Part shown: piece after piece, positions 33,724 through 42,594 of the stretch
Position numbering within the stretch: the stretch's first letter is position 1
Layout of the letters: each line of letters opens with the position of its first letter
Assembly (NCBI GenBank): GCA_963826695.1
Contig: CAWGXZ010000004.1
Coordinates: forward strand, 558,001-622,000
Source of the DNA: CAWGXZ01 sp963826695
Lineage (GTDB): Bacteria > Pseudomonadota > Gammaproteobacteria > Burkholderiales > Burkholderiaceae_C
Length of the DNA: 64,000 bases
Direction: 5' to 3'
The notes under the pieces: model-generated
What the model was told of the DNA's origin: nothing
The model's input: the letters and a program-made list of their open reading frames with translations, nothing else
Databases searched by the model: none
Translations under genes and position numbers: made by a program

Positions 33724-35012
33724 AGAAGCCCTTCGAACGGCATCACGTCGACGAGTCCGCCAGCGGCAACATCGCCCTGGGAATGGTGCAGGACGATCAA
33801 CCCGTTGGCCTCGCTCATGCTGCGCAGGATGCCCGAACCCTGCGCGCCGGTCGTGCGAACCTGCCAGCCACCGGTCGGTGCCGCCTCGACGACACCGCGC
33901 TGGTACTCGGTTCGCCCCGGCTTCTTGCGCAACGGCGCCGTGCTCGCCGCGCGCAGCAACGGCAGCGTTTGCGCCGCAGCGCCGCTCATGGCCAGCAGCG
34001 CGTCGCGCACCAGGGCGTAGAAGGTGATCATCACCGCCACCGGATTGCCTGGCAGGCCGAACAGCACGGCGCTGCGGCCTGCGCTTTGGATGCGGCCGAT
34101 CGCCAGTGGCCGGCCCGGACGCATGGCCACCCGCCAGAACAGCACGTCGCCGAGTTCGGCCATCACCTGCTTGGTGTGGTCGGCCTCGCCGACGCTGACG
34201 CCGCCCGAGGTGATCACGGCGTCGGCGACGCTGGCGGCGCTGCGGAACGCTTCGGCCAGCGCTTCGGGTCGGTCGCGGATCACGCCGAAGTCGATGACCT
34301 CGACTCCCAGCCGTTGCAGCATCGCCCACAGGGTGTAGCGGTTGCTGTCGTAGACGCATCCCGCGTCGAGCGGCTCGCCGACCGAGCGCAGTTCGTCACC
34401 CGTGGAGAAGAATGCCACCCGGAGCCGGCGCCGCACCGCCACTTCGGCACGGCCGAGCGACGCCAGCAGGCCCAGGTCGGCAGGACGCAACAGCCGGCCC
34501 GCCGCAAGCGCGACCTCGCCGATGGCGAGATCCTCACCCGCGAGGCGGCGGTTGTCGCCGGCTCGCACGACGCCGGCTGGAACGGTGACAAGGTCGCCGT
34601 CGCGGCTAACGAATTCCTGCGGCACGACGGTGTCGAGCCCGACGGGCATCGGCGCACCGGTCATGATGCGGACGCATTGACCGCGTGCCGCCGAGCCGGT
34701 GAACGACTGACCTGCGAAACCGCTGCCGATCATCGTCAGGCGGCTTTCAGCGCGGTCGTCGAGATCGGCGCCGTGCAGTGCATAGCCGTCCATTGCCGAG
34801 TTGTCGTGCGCGGGCACTGCGATCGCCGAGACGACATCGTGCGCCAGCACCCGCCCGAGCGCAGCGCGCAGGGCGACCTGTTCGACCGCCTCGACCGGCG
34901 TTACCAGCCTCGAAATGAACGCCTTCGCTGCTTCGACCGGCAGCGCCGACGGGTCATAGCCGCTGACGCAGGAGGCGATTTCCTGCAGCGTAGGCAGGGC
35001 GCCCTCAGCCAT
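33720..35012 (-). CDS. moeA: Molybdopterin molybdenumtransferase
   Basis: MoeA inserts molybdate (or tungstate) into adenylylated molybdopterin. The 430-residue product matches the family: an N-terminal beta-domain with AVPAHDNSAMDGYALHG, RIMTGAPMPVGLDTVVPQE, the conserved region VFFSTGDELRS-like stretch, ITSGGVSVGEADHTK and FGLPGNPVAVMITF in the nucleotide/cofactor region. Its stop TAG is the terminal TAG of MITE copy 2. It overlaps mobA by 8 bp, so moeA is the last gene of a tupB-tupC-mobA-moeA operon. Confidence 0.95.
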   Translation of the reverse strand: MAEGALPTLQEIASCVSGYDPSALPVEAAKAFISRLVTPVEAVEQVALRAALGRVLAHDVVSAIAVPAHDNSAMDGYALHGADLDDRAESRLTMIGSGFAGQSFTGSAARGQCVRIMTGAPMPVGLDTVVPQEFVSRDGDLVTVPAGVVRAGDNRRLAGEDLAIGEVALAAGRLLRPADLGLLASLGRAEVAVRRRLRVAFFSTGDELRSVGEPLDAGCVYDSNRYTLWAMLQRLGVEVIDFGVIRDRPEALAEAFRSAASVADAVITSGGVSVGEADHTKQVMAELGDVLFWRVAMRPGRPLAIGRIQSAGRSAVLFGLPGNPVAVMITFYALVRDALLAMSGAAAQTLPLLRAASTAPLRKKPGRTEYQRGVVEAAPTGGWQVRTTGAQGSGILRSMSEANGLIVLHHSQGDVAAGGLVDVMPFEGLL

Positions 35013-35604
35013 GCGCCTGCAACCGGTAGAGATCGTCGAGCGTGTTGGCGTTGGCGAACGCCCGTGCCTCGTCGAACAGGACCTCGATGCAGCGATGCTG
35101 CGCCGTCCATGCGCCGACCTTGCGCTGCCCGCCGTGGGTGAAGCGCACCAGGCTCTCGGTCAGGTCGGTGCGCATCAGGCAAAAGACCGGATGCGTTCGC
35201 ACCGCGCCGTCTTCCATCGTCGCGGCGATCGCAAGATCGCCGTCGCCCGCCTCCAGCGCCTGTGCAAGCCGCTGCACCAAGTCGGGCGGGAATAGCGGCG
35301 AATCGCACGGCACGGTCGCCATGAAAGGCGACTCGCAGCGCTCGAGTCCGGTCAGGAAGCCGGCCAGCGGCCCGGCGTAGTCGGGCAGGATGTCGGGCCA
35401 GACCGGAACGCCGAGCGATTCGTAAGCGGCCAAATTGCGATTGGCGTTGATCATCACCTGCCCGACCTGCGGCGCCAGGCGCATCAGGGCGTTTGCCGCC
35501 ATCGGCATGCCGCAAAAGCTCTGCAGTCCCTTGTCGGCCCCGCCCATTCGGCTGCCCCGGCCGCCGGCAAGGATCAGCCCTGTGATGTCTTCTGCGGAAA
35601 TCAT
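35005..35604 (-). CDS. mobA: Molybdenum cofactor guanylyltransferase
   Basis: MobA joins GMP to molybdopterin to make the bis-MGD cofactor needed by DMSO-reductase-family enzymes such as the formate dehydrogenase here. The 199-residue protein has the nucleotide-binding motif LILAGGRGSRMGGADKGLQ and the VPCDSPLFPPDLV motif. ATG 35604 overlaps the upstream transporter gene stop by four bases, and its end overlaps moeA. Confidence 0.94.
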   Translation of the reverse strand: MISAEDITGLILAGGRGSRMGGADKGLQSFCGMPMAANALMRLAPQVGQVMINANRNLAAYESLGVPVWPDILPDYAGPLAGFLTGLERCESPFMATVPCDSPLFPPDLVQRLAQALEAGDGDLAIAATMEDGAVRTHPVFCLMRTDLTESLVRFTHGGQRKVGAWTAQHRCIEVLFDEARAFANANTLDDLYRLQAHG

Positions 35605-36338
35605 CGGGCAAGTGTAGGGGCCTGTCGCCGCACCCCCTGCGAGTCCCACCGCAGGTCGCCGCGCAGAAACAGCTCGGCGCGGCCGTCGAAGCGCTCCTTG
35701 AAGAAGCGGTCGGTCGGCAGGTCGGCGCAGATGCGCCCGCCGTCGAGGTAGACCACCCGGCTGGCGAGTCGCTTGGCCTGACCCAGGTTGTGCGTGCTCA
35801 TGACCAGCGTCATTCCTTCCCGGTGGAAGCCGGCCAGCATCGCCTCGATCTCCTTCTTTGCCGAGGGATCGAGATTGGCCGTCGGCTCGTCCAGAAACAG
35901 CAGCGCCGGCCGGGTGGCCCAGGCCCGCGCCAGGGCCAGTCGTTGCTGCTGACCGCCGGAGAGCGTCCGCGCCGGCCGGTCGCGCAAATCGGCCAGGCCC
36001 GCACGCTGCAAGGCTTCGAGCGAACGCGCCGGCCGCTCGGGCGCTGCAACCCCGGCGAGCCAGAGCGACAACCGCAGGTTGTTCCAGACCGACAGACGCA
36101 GCATGAAAGGGCGCTGAAAGACCATCGCCTGCGCAACGCCGGTCTCGGCAACGGTCCGGCGGCCGGCGTGCGGCACCAGTCCGTGCAGCGCGTGAAGCAA
36201 CGTCGTCTTGCCACTGCCGTTGGCGCCGACCAGTGCAATGAACGCACCGCGGGGCACGTCGAGATCGGCGGTCTGCAGCGCCACCACGCCGCCGTAGCGC
36301 ACGCTGACCTGCCGCAGGCTGACCAGCGGGGCGTTCAT
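35601..36338 (-). CDS. tupC: Tungstate/molybdate ABC transporter ATP-binding protein
   Basis: A 245-residue ABC ATPase with Walker A GANGSGKTT, signature LSGGQQQRLALARA and Walker B LLFLDEPTANLD. It overlaps the permease gene and precedes mobA and moeA. The sequence and permease pairing resemble TupC/WtpC-type tungstate or molybdate importers; ModC usually has a C-terminal TOBE domain, which is absent here. No tupA substrate-binding gene is present at this locus. Confidence 0.82.
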   Translation of the reverse strand: MNAPLVSLRQVSVRYGGVVALQTADLDVPRGAFIALVGANGSGKTTLLHALHGLVPHAGRRTVAETGVAQAMVFQRPFMLRLSVWNNLRLSLWLAGVAAPERPARSLEALQRAGLADLRDRPARTLSGGQQQRLALARAWATRPALLFLDEPTANLDPSAKKEIEAMLAGFHREGMTLVMSTHNLGQAKRLASRVVYLDGGRICADLPTDRFFKERFDGRAELFLRGDLRWDSQGVRRQAPTLAR

Positions 36339-37045
36339 CGCAGTCCGGCCAGGCTGGTCGCCTGGCGCTGGGCGAGTGCCACCCCGGCGTTGACCAGCCC
36401 GACCAGCGCCAGCAGCACGAAGCCGAGCGCCAGCGCCAGCGGCAGATCGCCCTTGCTGGTCTCGAGTGCGATCGTTGTCGTGATGACCCGCGTCAGGCCG
36501 TCGATGTTGCCGCCGACGATCATCACCGCGCCCACTTCAGAGACCGCGCGGCCGAACGCCGTCAGCCCGATCGTCACCACCGCCCAGCGCTCGTGCAGCA
36601 ACATCAGCAGGGCACATGTCAGAGGCCGGGCACCCATCGACCGCAGCTGGTCGCCGCCGTCGCGCAGGCTGTCGGCAACCAGCTGCCGCGCCAGCGCTGC
36701 AACCAGTGGCAGCACCAGCACCGTTTGCGCGATCACCATCGCTGTCGGTGTGAACAACAGCCCCCATTCGCCGAGCGGTCCGCTGCGCGAGAGCAGCAGG
36801 TAGACGATCAGCCCGACGACGACCGAGGGCAGTGCCAGCAGCGTGTTGAGCAGCGCCAACAACACCCGGCGCCCGGGAAAATGCGCCACCGCCAGCCATG
36901 CGCCGGCCACGAGCCCGAAGCTCGCCGCCAGCAGGCAGGCGGTGCCGCTGACCGCCAGCGTCAGCCGCACGGTCCGTAGCAGTGCCGGATCGGCCTGCCA
37001 CACCAGCGCCGCTGCGGTATGCATGCTCTCGGCAAAGGCGCTCAA
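36335..37045 (-). CDS. tupB: Tungstate/molybdate ABC transporter permease
   Basis: A 236-residue inner-membrane permease with about five to six helices and the ABC permease EAA-like loop (SMGARPLTCALLMLLHERWA; FGRAVSEVGAVMIVGG). It is TupB-like by sequence and pairing. The start is a TTG at 37045 with a strong GGAGGGGGG ribosome-binding site; ATG 37024 is the alternative. The periplasmic binding protein TupA is missing from the operon, so it must lie elsewhere or the permease uses another one. Confidence 0.82.
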   Translation of the reverse strand: MSAFAESMHTAAALVWQADPALLRTVRLTLAVSGTACLLAASFGLVAGAWLAVAHFPGRRVLLALLNTLLALPSVVVGLIVYLLLSRSGPLGEWGLLFTPTAMVIAQTVLVLPLVAALARQLVADSLRDGGDQLRSMGARPLTCALLMLLHERWAVVTIGLTAFGRAVSEVGAVMIVGGNIDGLTRVITTTIALETSKGDLPLALALGFVLLALVGLVNAGVALAQRQATSLAGLR

Positions 37046-37085
37046 AAGCCCCCCTCCGTACCCGCGAACGGCCGCCCGCGCAAGG

Positions 37086-38141
37086 TCAGGCCGACGCCAG
37101 CGGCAGGTTCAGCAGCAGGTTCTGCGGCTTGAGCTTCAGCGTGGAGTCCGCCGCCATCGCCAGGCCGAGGTAGACCGGCTTGCCGGCGACATCGGCGCGC
37201 AGTTCCGCCGGGTTGGCGAAGTCGAGGCGAAAGAGGCTGACCAACCGCTTCAGCCGCTCGTCATCGACCGGCCGGTCCTCGTAGAGATCGTTGAGCAGGG
37301 CCATCGATTCGGCGTCGAGCCCGACATGCCAGCGCCAGGCCGCATCGTCGATCGAGGCCAGCGGCGTGATGGCGACCTCGGCGCTGAGGAGATGAAAAAC
37401 CCACTTCTCGAGCACTTTCGAAAGCGCCTTCAACCCGGAGCGCGCCCGCGTCAGCTTGAAGTCGAGCCCATGGTCGAGCGCCACGGTGAGCTCATGCGTC
37501 AAGTCGAGCACGAAATCGTGATCGCTGCTGCGCAGCCAGTAATCGACGGCGTTGTCGTTCGAGAGCACGTCGAGCGCGGTCGAGCCTGCCGCACCGCCGC
37601 TGCCGCTGATCAACGCGCCGATCACGTCCCCGGGCGGCGATCGGCGCTCGACCACCTCGCGGTCGGCAGCCAGCATTCGGCCCTTGGCGATCGTCAGCCG
37701 TTGAGCCCGAAACAGCAGCTCGCCGGCACGCGCTTCGACCGCGTCGTCGACGGCATCGAGCAGATGGCGGACGATGGCTTGGACCACCCGGTCGAGCAGC
37801 TGCGGCGGCGTGGCGACGACGCCGCTGCGCATGGCGCCGAGGTAGTAGGCCTCGAGCGTGCCGGCCACCAGCAGGGCGTCGCGAAACTCCAGGAACATCC
37901 GGTAGTTGGCGCGTGCGTCGACATCCTGCATCGCGTCGAGTTCGGCTGCCGTGACGCTGCGCGAGGGTGCCTCGAGCAGGGCACCATGGAGGGCAATCTC
38001 GGCCTCGTCAGACTCGTCGACCAGCGCCAGTTCGCCCAGTGTCTCCACCAGGTGCCGCAGGTAGCCATCGGTCGGACGGAGCCAGCTGTTGGGCGTGCGC
38101 TCCAGGTGGCGGTAACCACTGGTGGGCCAGAAGTCGTGCAT
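37086..38141 (-). CDS. DUF6352-like protein
   Basis: A 351-residue soluble, largely helical protein with no signal peptide. N-terminus is MHDFWPTSGYRHLERTPNSW; other stretches are GYLRHLVETLGELALVDESD and SDHDFVLDLTHELTVALDHG. I recognise it as a DUF6352-type protein conserved in betaproteobacteria, where it is often near nitrate, molybdenum or respiratory genes, but no biochemical function is established. It lies 40 bp upstream of the tupBC-mobA-moeA operon on the same strand, so it may be co-transcribed with it. Confidence 0.72.
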   Translation of the reverse strand: MHDFWPTSGYRHLERTPNSWLRPTDGYLRHLVETLGELALVDESDEAEIALHGALLEAPSRSVTAAELDAMQDVDARANYRMFLEFRDALLVAGTLEAYYLGAMRSGVVATPPQLLDRVVQAIVRHLLDAVDDAVEARAGELLFRAQRLTIAKGRMLAADREVVERRSPPGDVIGALISGSGGAAGSTALDVLSNDNAVDYWLRSSDHDFVLDLTHELTVALDHGLDFKLTRARSGLKALSKVLEKWVFHLLSAEVAITPLASIDDAAWRWHVGLDAESMALLNDLYEDRPVDDERLKRLVSLFRLDFANPAELRADVAGKPVYLGLAMAADSTLKLKPQNLLLNLPLASA

Positions 38142-38350
38142 GAGGGATTGACCCGGGCGAAAACAGCAGGACGCCATTATCAGAGCCGCTTCGATGCGCG
38201 CGCATACACTGCCCGCCCGACCGTAGCCCCTGCCATGCAAACCTCCGAGTCCCCTGCGTCAGCGCCTTTCGGCCCTGGCTGCGCCATGCCGGCTCGCGAC
38301 CGCTGCCCACGGCGCCTGGCGGGGCACCACCAGACGGGGCCCTCGCAGCC

Positions 38351-38911
38351 GTGAACGTCGTCGGCTTCTGCGGCTACTCGGGGTCGGGCAAGACGACGCT
38401 CGTCGAGCAGGTCATCGGCCCCCTCAAGCACGCCGGCTGTCGCGTTTCGGTGGTCAAGCACGCGCACCACGCCTTCGACATCGACCACCGCGGCAAGGAC
38501 TCCTGGCGCCACCGCCAGGCCGGCGCCTTCGAGGTGGTGGTCGCGTCGAGCCGTCGGCTGGCGAAGATCCGCGAATTCGAGGCGAACGCCGAGCCCTCGG
38601 TTCACCAGCTGATTGCCGAACTGGCTGACTGCGACTGGGTGCTGGTCGAGGGTTTCAAGCAGGCGGCACTGCCGAAGATCGAGGTCTGGCGGCCAGCACT
38701 CGCGCTTCCGGTGCAATACCCGGGCGACACGCACATCGTCGCAATCTGCACCGACAGCCCCCAGCAACTGCCGGCCGCAAGCAGCTTGCCATTGCTCGAT
38801 CTGAACGATCCGCAAGGCGTCGCCGACTTCCTGATGGGCGAGGCAGCACGCTTCGTCTATTCACCGCCGACGGGTGCGTTAGCGGTACTCGGGCGAAGCC
38901 AGCCACGCTAG
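38351..38911 (+). CDS. mobB: Molybdopterin-guanine dinucleotide biosynthesis adaptor protein
   Basis: A 186-residue GTP-binding protein that assists MobA. The P-loop is GYSGSGKTT near residue 8, followed by VVKHAHHAFDIDHRGKDSWR, which is diagnostic of MobB, and LVEGFKQAALPKIEVWR. It starts with GTG 38351 and is transcribed away from the DUF6352-like gene. With moeA and mobA it completes a set for bis-MGD synthesis; the moa genes are elsewhere. Confidence 0.92.
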   Translation: MNVVGFCGYSGSGKTTLVEQVIGPLKHAGCRVSVVKHAHHAFDIDHRGKDSWRHRQAGAFEVVVASSRRLAKIREFEANAEPSVHQLIAELADCDWVLVEGFKQAALPKIEVWRPALALPVQYPGDTHIVAICTDSPQQLPAASSLPLLDLNDPQGVADFLMGEAARFVYSPPTGALAVLGRSQPR

Positions 38912-39036
38912 CGTAGCCCCACTGCAACGGGCTGCTCGGTTTCGTCCGCACTTTTCGCCGGGGCTGGCGGAGCACAAACTCGCGGAGTGCGGAGCGGGAT
39001 CGTACCGAGCAGGTGCTGTGCGACGCTCGTGTCCCC

Positions 39037-39059
39037 CGAGACGGGCTCCGCCCGTCTCG
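39037..39059. terminator. Hairpin downstream of mobB, possible terminator
   Basis: CGAGACGGG and CCCGTCTCG form a perfect 9-bp stem with the 5-base loop CTCCG, 126 bp after the mobB stop. There is no run of T residues afterwards, so it is only a possible terminator or structural repeat. It lies within a 474-bp gap that also holds an inverted repeat and tandem repeats. Confidence 0.45.
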
Positions 39060-39060
39060 C

Positions 39061-39187
39061 CTCCTTTACCTCGCTCTGCACCACACCCACTCGGCCCGAT
39101 CGAGCACCACTCAGGTCCTTCGCCTCGAACCACGAGCGGCGCATGGCCGCGGGCAGTGGGTGGGTGGCGCAGTGAAGTAAAGGAGGA
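39061..39187. repeat. Imperfect long inverted repeat
   Basis: The 32-base arm at 39061-39092 (starting CCTCCTTTAC) and the arm at 39156-39187 (ending GTAAAGGAGG) are reverse complements at about 25 of 32 positions, separated by 63 bp. It is a non-coding feature in the mobB/lactate-dehydrogenase gap. It resembles a decayed mobile or extragenic element. Confidence 0.65.
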
Positions 39188-39230
39188 GGACCGGGCCGGC
39201 GGCCGGGTCCGGGGGACATGAACGGAGCTA

Positions 39231-39366
39231 CCCACCCGCTGGCCGCGGCCCACTCGAGCCTCCGCCCACCCGCTGGCCGCGGCTCACTCGAGCCTCCGCC
39301 CACCCGCTGTCTGCAGCCCGCCCAAGCCTTTGCCCACCCGCTGGCCGCACCTCGTCCAGGCCCGGC
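39231..39366. repeat. Four tandem copies of a 34-bp repeat
   Basis: CCCACCCGCT recurs at 39231, 39265, 39299 and 39333, a regular 34-bp period, with units 1 and 2 nearly identical and 3 and 4 diverged. It lies between mobB and the convergent lactate-dehydrogenase-like gene and holds no gene that I can see. Confidence 0.85.
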
Positions 39367-39385
39367 TGCAAGGCTTGGCTCCCCC

Positions 39386-40537
39386 TCAGTCCGGATACGT
39401 TCCCGGCAGCAGGATGCGCCGATCGACGTTGCGAATGTCGGTGTGGCCGCAGAAGGCCATCGTCAGGTCGAGTTCGCGGTGGATTATTTCGAGGCAGCGA
39501 GTCACGCCGGCCTGGCCGAGTGCGCCCAGTCCATAGAGGAAAGGACGGCCGATGAGCGTGCCGTGGGCACCGAGCGCCCAGGCCTTGAGCACGTCCTGTC
39601 CCGAACGGATGCCGCCGTCCATCCAGACCTCGATCTGCGTGCCGACCGCCTCGGCGATCGCCGGCAAGGCGGCGATCGACGACATCGCGCCGTCGAGCTG
39701 GCGCCCGCCATGGTTCGAGACGATCAGCGCATCGGCCCCGCTCCCGGCGGCAAGTCGCGCATCCTCGACATCGAGGATGCCCTTGATGATCAGCTTGCCG
39801 CCCCAGCGGTTCTTGATCCATTCGACATCGTCCCAGCTCAGCGCCGGGTCGAACTGCTCGGCGGTCCAGGAACTCAGCGATGACAGGTCACCGACGCCCT
39901 TGGCGTGACCGACGATGTTGCCGAAGGTGCGCCGCTTGGTGCCGAGCATGCCCATGCACCAGCGCGGCTTGGTGGCCAGGTTGATCAGGTTCCTCAGCGT
40001 CGGCTTGGGTGGTGCCGAAAGGCCATTCTTGATGTCCTTGTGGCGCTGGCCGAGGATCTGCAGGTCGAGCGTCACCATCAGTGCGCTGCAGCGCGCCGCC
40101 TTGGCGCGATCGATCAGCCGGGCAATGAAGTCGCGGTCCTTCATGACGTAGAGCTGGAACCAGAAGGGCGCTTTCGTCGCGGCAGCCACATCCTCGATCG
40201 AGCAGATGCTCATCGTGCTGAGCGTGAACGGGACGCCGAACTTCTCCGCCGCCTGTGCAGCGAGAATTTCCCCGTCGGCGTGCTGCATTCCGGTCAGCCC
40301 GGTCGGCGCCAGCGCCACCGGCATCGCCACGTCGATGCCGGCCATCGCCGTTCGCGTCGAGCGGTTCTCCATGTTCACGGCCACGCGCTGCCGGAACTTG
40401 ATCGGACGGAAGTCGAGCTCGTTGGCGCGGTAGGTGCTCTCGGTCCAGGATCCCGAGTCCGCGTAGTCGTAGAACATCCGCGGCACCCGGCGCTCGGCGA
40501 GTACGCGGAGGTCTTCGATGGTGCTGATCGTCGGCAT
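39386..40537 (-). CDS. FMN-dependent alpha-hydroxy-acid dehydrogenase (LldD-like)
   Basis: A 383-residue TIM-barrel flavoprotein of the L-lactate dehydrogenase/glycolate oxidase family. FMN-binding and active-site stretches include RRVPRMFYDYADSGSW at the N-terminus, FWFQLYVMKDRDFIARLIDR, TLDLQILGQRHKDIKNGL, and SNHGGRQLDGA with the catalytic His. It would oxidise an alpha-hydroxy acid such as L-lactate, passing electrons to the respiratory chain. It resembles LldD, but substrate specificity is not certain, so no symbol is given. It is followed by the repeat region. Confidence 0.87.
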   Translation of the reverse strand: MPTISTIEDLRVLAERRVPRMFYDYADSGSWTESTYRANELDFRPIKFRQRVAVNMENRSTRTAMAGIDVAMPVALAPTGLTGMQHADGEILAAQAAEKFGVPFTLSTMSICSIEDVAAATKAPFWFQLYVMKDRDFIARLIDRAKAARCSALMVTLDLQILGQRHKDIKNGLSAPPKPTLRNLINLATKPRWCMGMLGTKRRTFGNIVGHAKGVGDLSSLSSWTAEQFDPALSWDDVEWIKNRWGGKLIIKGILDVEDARLAAGSGADALIVSNHGGRQLDGAMSSIAALPAIAEAVGTQIEVWMDGGIRSGQDVLKAWALGAHGTLIGRPFLYGLGALGQAGVTRCLEIIHRELDLTMAFCGHTDIRNVDRRILLPGTYPD

Positions 40538-40591
40538 GGGCTCGCAATTGGGTAAGGCAGCCGATGCTAACGCGGCATTGCGCAGCTGCTT

Positions 40592-41806
40592 TCAGCCGAG
40601 CGCATTGCAGTCGTCGAACAGGGGCAAGGTCGCCGTCCGCGCAGCGTCGCCCCGCGCAGCGGCCTGGATGGCCGGCCCGGAATCCGTGGCCGGGCGGCTC
40701 AAGGTTCCGGCTCGAACACCGAGCAGGCGCAGCCGCCGATGCAGGTCGACGCGCTTCAGGCACTCGCCCGCCGCACGCCGGATCAGCGCGGCGTCGGCGG
40801 TCGGCTGCGGCAGCGACTGCGCCCGGGTCACGCTGCGGAAATCGTCGTAGCGCAACTTGATCGCCACGTTTCGCGCCGCGTAGCCCTTGCGCGTCAGGTC
40901 GGCGGCCAGGCGGTCGCAAAGCTCGGTGAAGATGGTGCCGAGTACCGCCCGGTCGCGAACCGCATGCAGATCGCGTTCGAAAGTCGTTTCGCGGCTGATC
41001 GACTTGGGTTCGCCGTCCATCACCAGCGGGCGGTCGTCGCGGCCATGCGCCGCGTCGTGCAGCCAACTGCCGAAGCTGCGGCCGAACTCCGCCACCAGCC
41101 GGTCCCGATCGGCCCGGGCGAGTTCGCCGATGCAGGTGATGCCGAATGCGGCGAGCCGGGCGTTCGCCTTGGGTCCGATGCCATTGATCCGGCTTGCGGG
41201 CAGCGGCCAGATGCGGCTGGGTATCTCTTCGGCACGCAGCAGGGTCAGGCCGTCCGGCTTGTCGAGGTCGGAGCACAGTTTGGAGAGCAGCTTGTTGGGG
41301 CTGATGCCGATCGAGCAACCGAGCCCGGTGGCCTGGCGCACGGCATCCTTGAGTGCCAGTCCGGCGGCGCGGCCGTGATCGGCTTGCGCGCCGGCGACAT
41401 CGCTCAGATCGATATAGATCTCGTCGATACCCCGGTCCTCGATGTGCGGCGCCTGGCGCTGCACGGCGGCCTTGAAGGCCCGCGAATACCGTCGGTACTC
41501 GTCGAAGTCGACGGGCAGCAACACGGCGTCGGGTGCCAGCCGCGCCGCCTTCATCACGCCCATTCCCGAGTGCACGCCGAGCGCCCGCGCCTCGTAGGTG
41601 GCCGTCGTCACCACGCCACGGCCGGCGTACTCGCGCAGGCGGGCAAAGCCGAGGGTGCCGTCGGGCCGACGCGTCGGCTGGTGGTTCGATGCGCCGCCGA
41701 TGACGAGCGGCATGCCGCGCAACTCGGGGTAGCGCAGCAACTCGACGGATGCATAGAAGGCATCCATGTCGAGGTGGGCAATCAGTCGGTGGGCCGCTTC
41801 GGACAT
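40592..41806 (-). CDS. dinB: DNA polymerase IV
   Basis: A Y-family translesion polymerase of 404 residues. The catalytic motifs are IAHLDMDAFYASVELLR (first Mg site) and GIDEIYIDLSDVAGAQ (second), with SIGISPNKLLSKLCSDLDKP and the helix-hairpin-helix INGIGPKANARLAAFGI. ATG 41806 (MSEAAHRLIAHL) is chosen; an upstream open frame is antisense-like. No lexA-like box is clear in the short upstream sequence. Confidence 0.94.
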   Translation of the reverse strand: MSEAAHRLIAHLDMDAFYASVELLRYPELRGMPLVIGGASNHQPTRRPDGTLGFARLREYAGRGVVTTATYEARALGVHSGMGVMKAARLAPDAVLLPVDFDEYRRYSRAFKAAVQRQAPHIEDRGIDEIYIDLSDVAGAQADHGRAAGLALKDAVRQATGLGCSIGISPNKLLSKLCSDLDKPDGLTLLRAEEIPSRIWPLPASRINGIGPKANARLAAFGITCIGELARADRDRLVAEFGRSFGSWLHDAAHGRDDRPLVMDGEPKSISRETTFERDLHAVRDRAVLGTIFTELCDRLAADLTRKGYAARNVAIKLRYDDFRSVTRAQSLPQPTADAALIRRAAGECLKRVDLHRRLRLLGVRAGTLSRPATDSGPAIQAAARGDAARTATLPLFDDCNALG

Positions 41807-41909
41807 GGCGGGTGAGGGTGCGGCGGCGGCGATTCGTCGGCCGCGTCGCAGTATGGCACCCCCTTGCACCGCGCCACGCCGTGTCAGCGTGGCCGCGCCC
41901 GGGTTCGTG

Positions 41910-42356
41910 TCAGAGCCTGTTTTGCGCGCGCGATCGATCGGGCAGCAGGATGTCGATGGCCCGGTCGAGCGCTGCAGTGGCCTGTGCGAGCGTGTTGCGT
42001 TGCGCGGCAACGCGGCCGCTGGCAACGGCCAGTCGCTGGCGCAGATCGAGTGCCACCGGGCCGACACGCGCCGCGTCCGAGAAGCAGGCAATCGCCAGCG
42101 CAAGCGCGCGGTGCAGCTCGGCGGCGTGTCGATCGATCGCCTGCGAATCGAGCAGTTGCAGCGCCTCGCCAAGCGCTCCGAGGCGGAACTCGACTTCGCG
42201 CAATGTCGATTCCAGGTGGGCAGGGGCCAGACCTTCGAGCGCACTCTGCGGCACCGAATCCACCGTCACGGCAATCGGAAGCATGGAATCCGGTGCGGTC
42301 GAATCGGGCGGGGAGGCGAGGCGGGCGGCTGCCGCGTCGCTGTCAGTCGTATTCAC
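41910..42356 (-). CDS. FlgN-like flagellar chaperone (tentative)
   Basis: A 148-residue, largely helical soluble protein. It starts at GTG 42356 and overlaps the end of the flgM-like gene by 14 bp. Amphipathic helices include LREVEFRLGALGEALQLLDS and LRQRLAVASGRVAAQ, and the end reads LAQATAALDRAIDILLPD, the style of FlgN export chaperones for the hook-associated proteins. The call rests mainly on the flgM-flgN gene order and helical content; a hypothetical protein is the alternative. Confidence 0.55.
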   Translation of the reverse strand: MNTTDSDAAAARLASPPDSTAPDSMLPIAVTVDSVPQSALEGLAPAHLESTLREVEFRLGALGEALQLLDSQAIDRHAAELHRALALAIACFSDAARVGPVALDLRQRLAVASGRVAAQRNTLAQATAALDRAIDILLPDRSRAQNRL

Positions 42357-42594
42357 GGGCGACGGCAACCCGTGCTGCAGGGCGCCGGCGTACGGCGGCA
42401 TCCTCTGCAAGCCGGCGGGCATTGAGCAACAGGCGATCGGCAATGGCATAGGCGTCGATGCAGAAGCTGCCGTCGGCGAGCGCCTTGGCCATCCGTGCCA
42501 CCTTGGCGGCGTCGAAAGCCGGCTTGACCGCTGCGGCCCTGTCGGTCGGAACACGGTAAGCCCGGGAATGCACAGCGGGGAGGGCCATCTTCAT
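42343..42594 (-). CDS. flgM: FlgM-like anti-sigma-28 factor
   Basis: An 83-residue protein (from ATG 42594) whose centre, AAKVARMAKALADGSFCIDAYAIADRLL, matches the C-terminal sigma-binding helices of FlgM (typical form VRMDKVEALRQAIADGSYKID). FlgM sequesters FliA until it is exported through the finished hook. It overlaps the following FlgN-like gene, the usual flgMN order. No other flagellar gene is in the window. An in-frame start 13 codons upstream is possible. Confidence 0.72.
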   Translation of the reverse strand: MKMALPAVHSRAYRVPTDRAAAVKPAFDAAKVARMAKALADGSFCIDAYAIADRLLLNARRLAEDAAVRRRPAARVAVAREYD

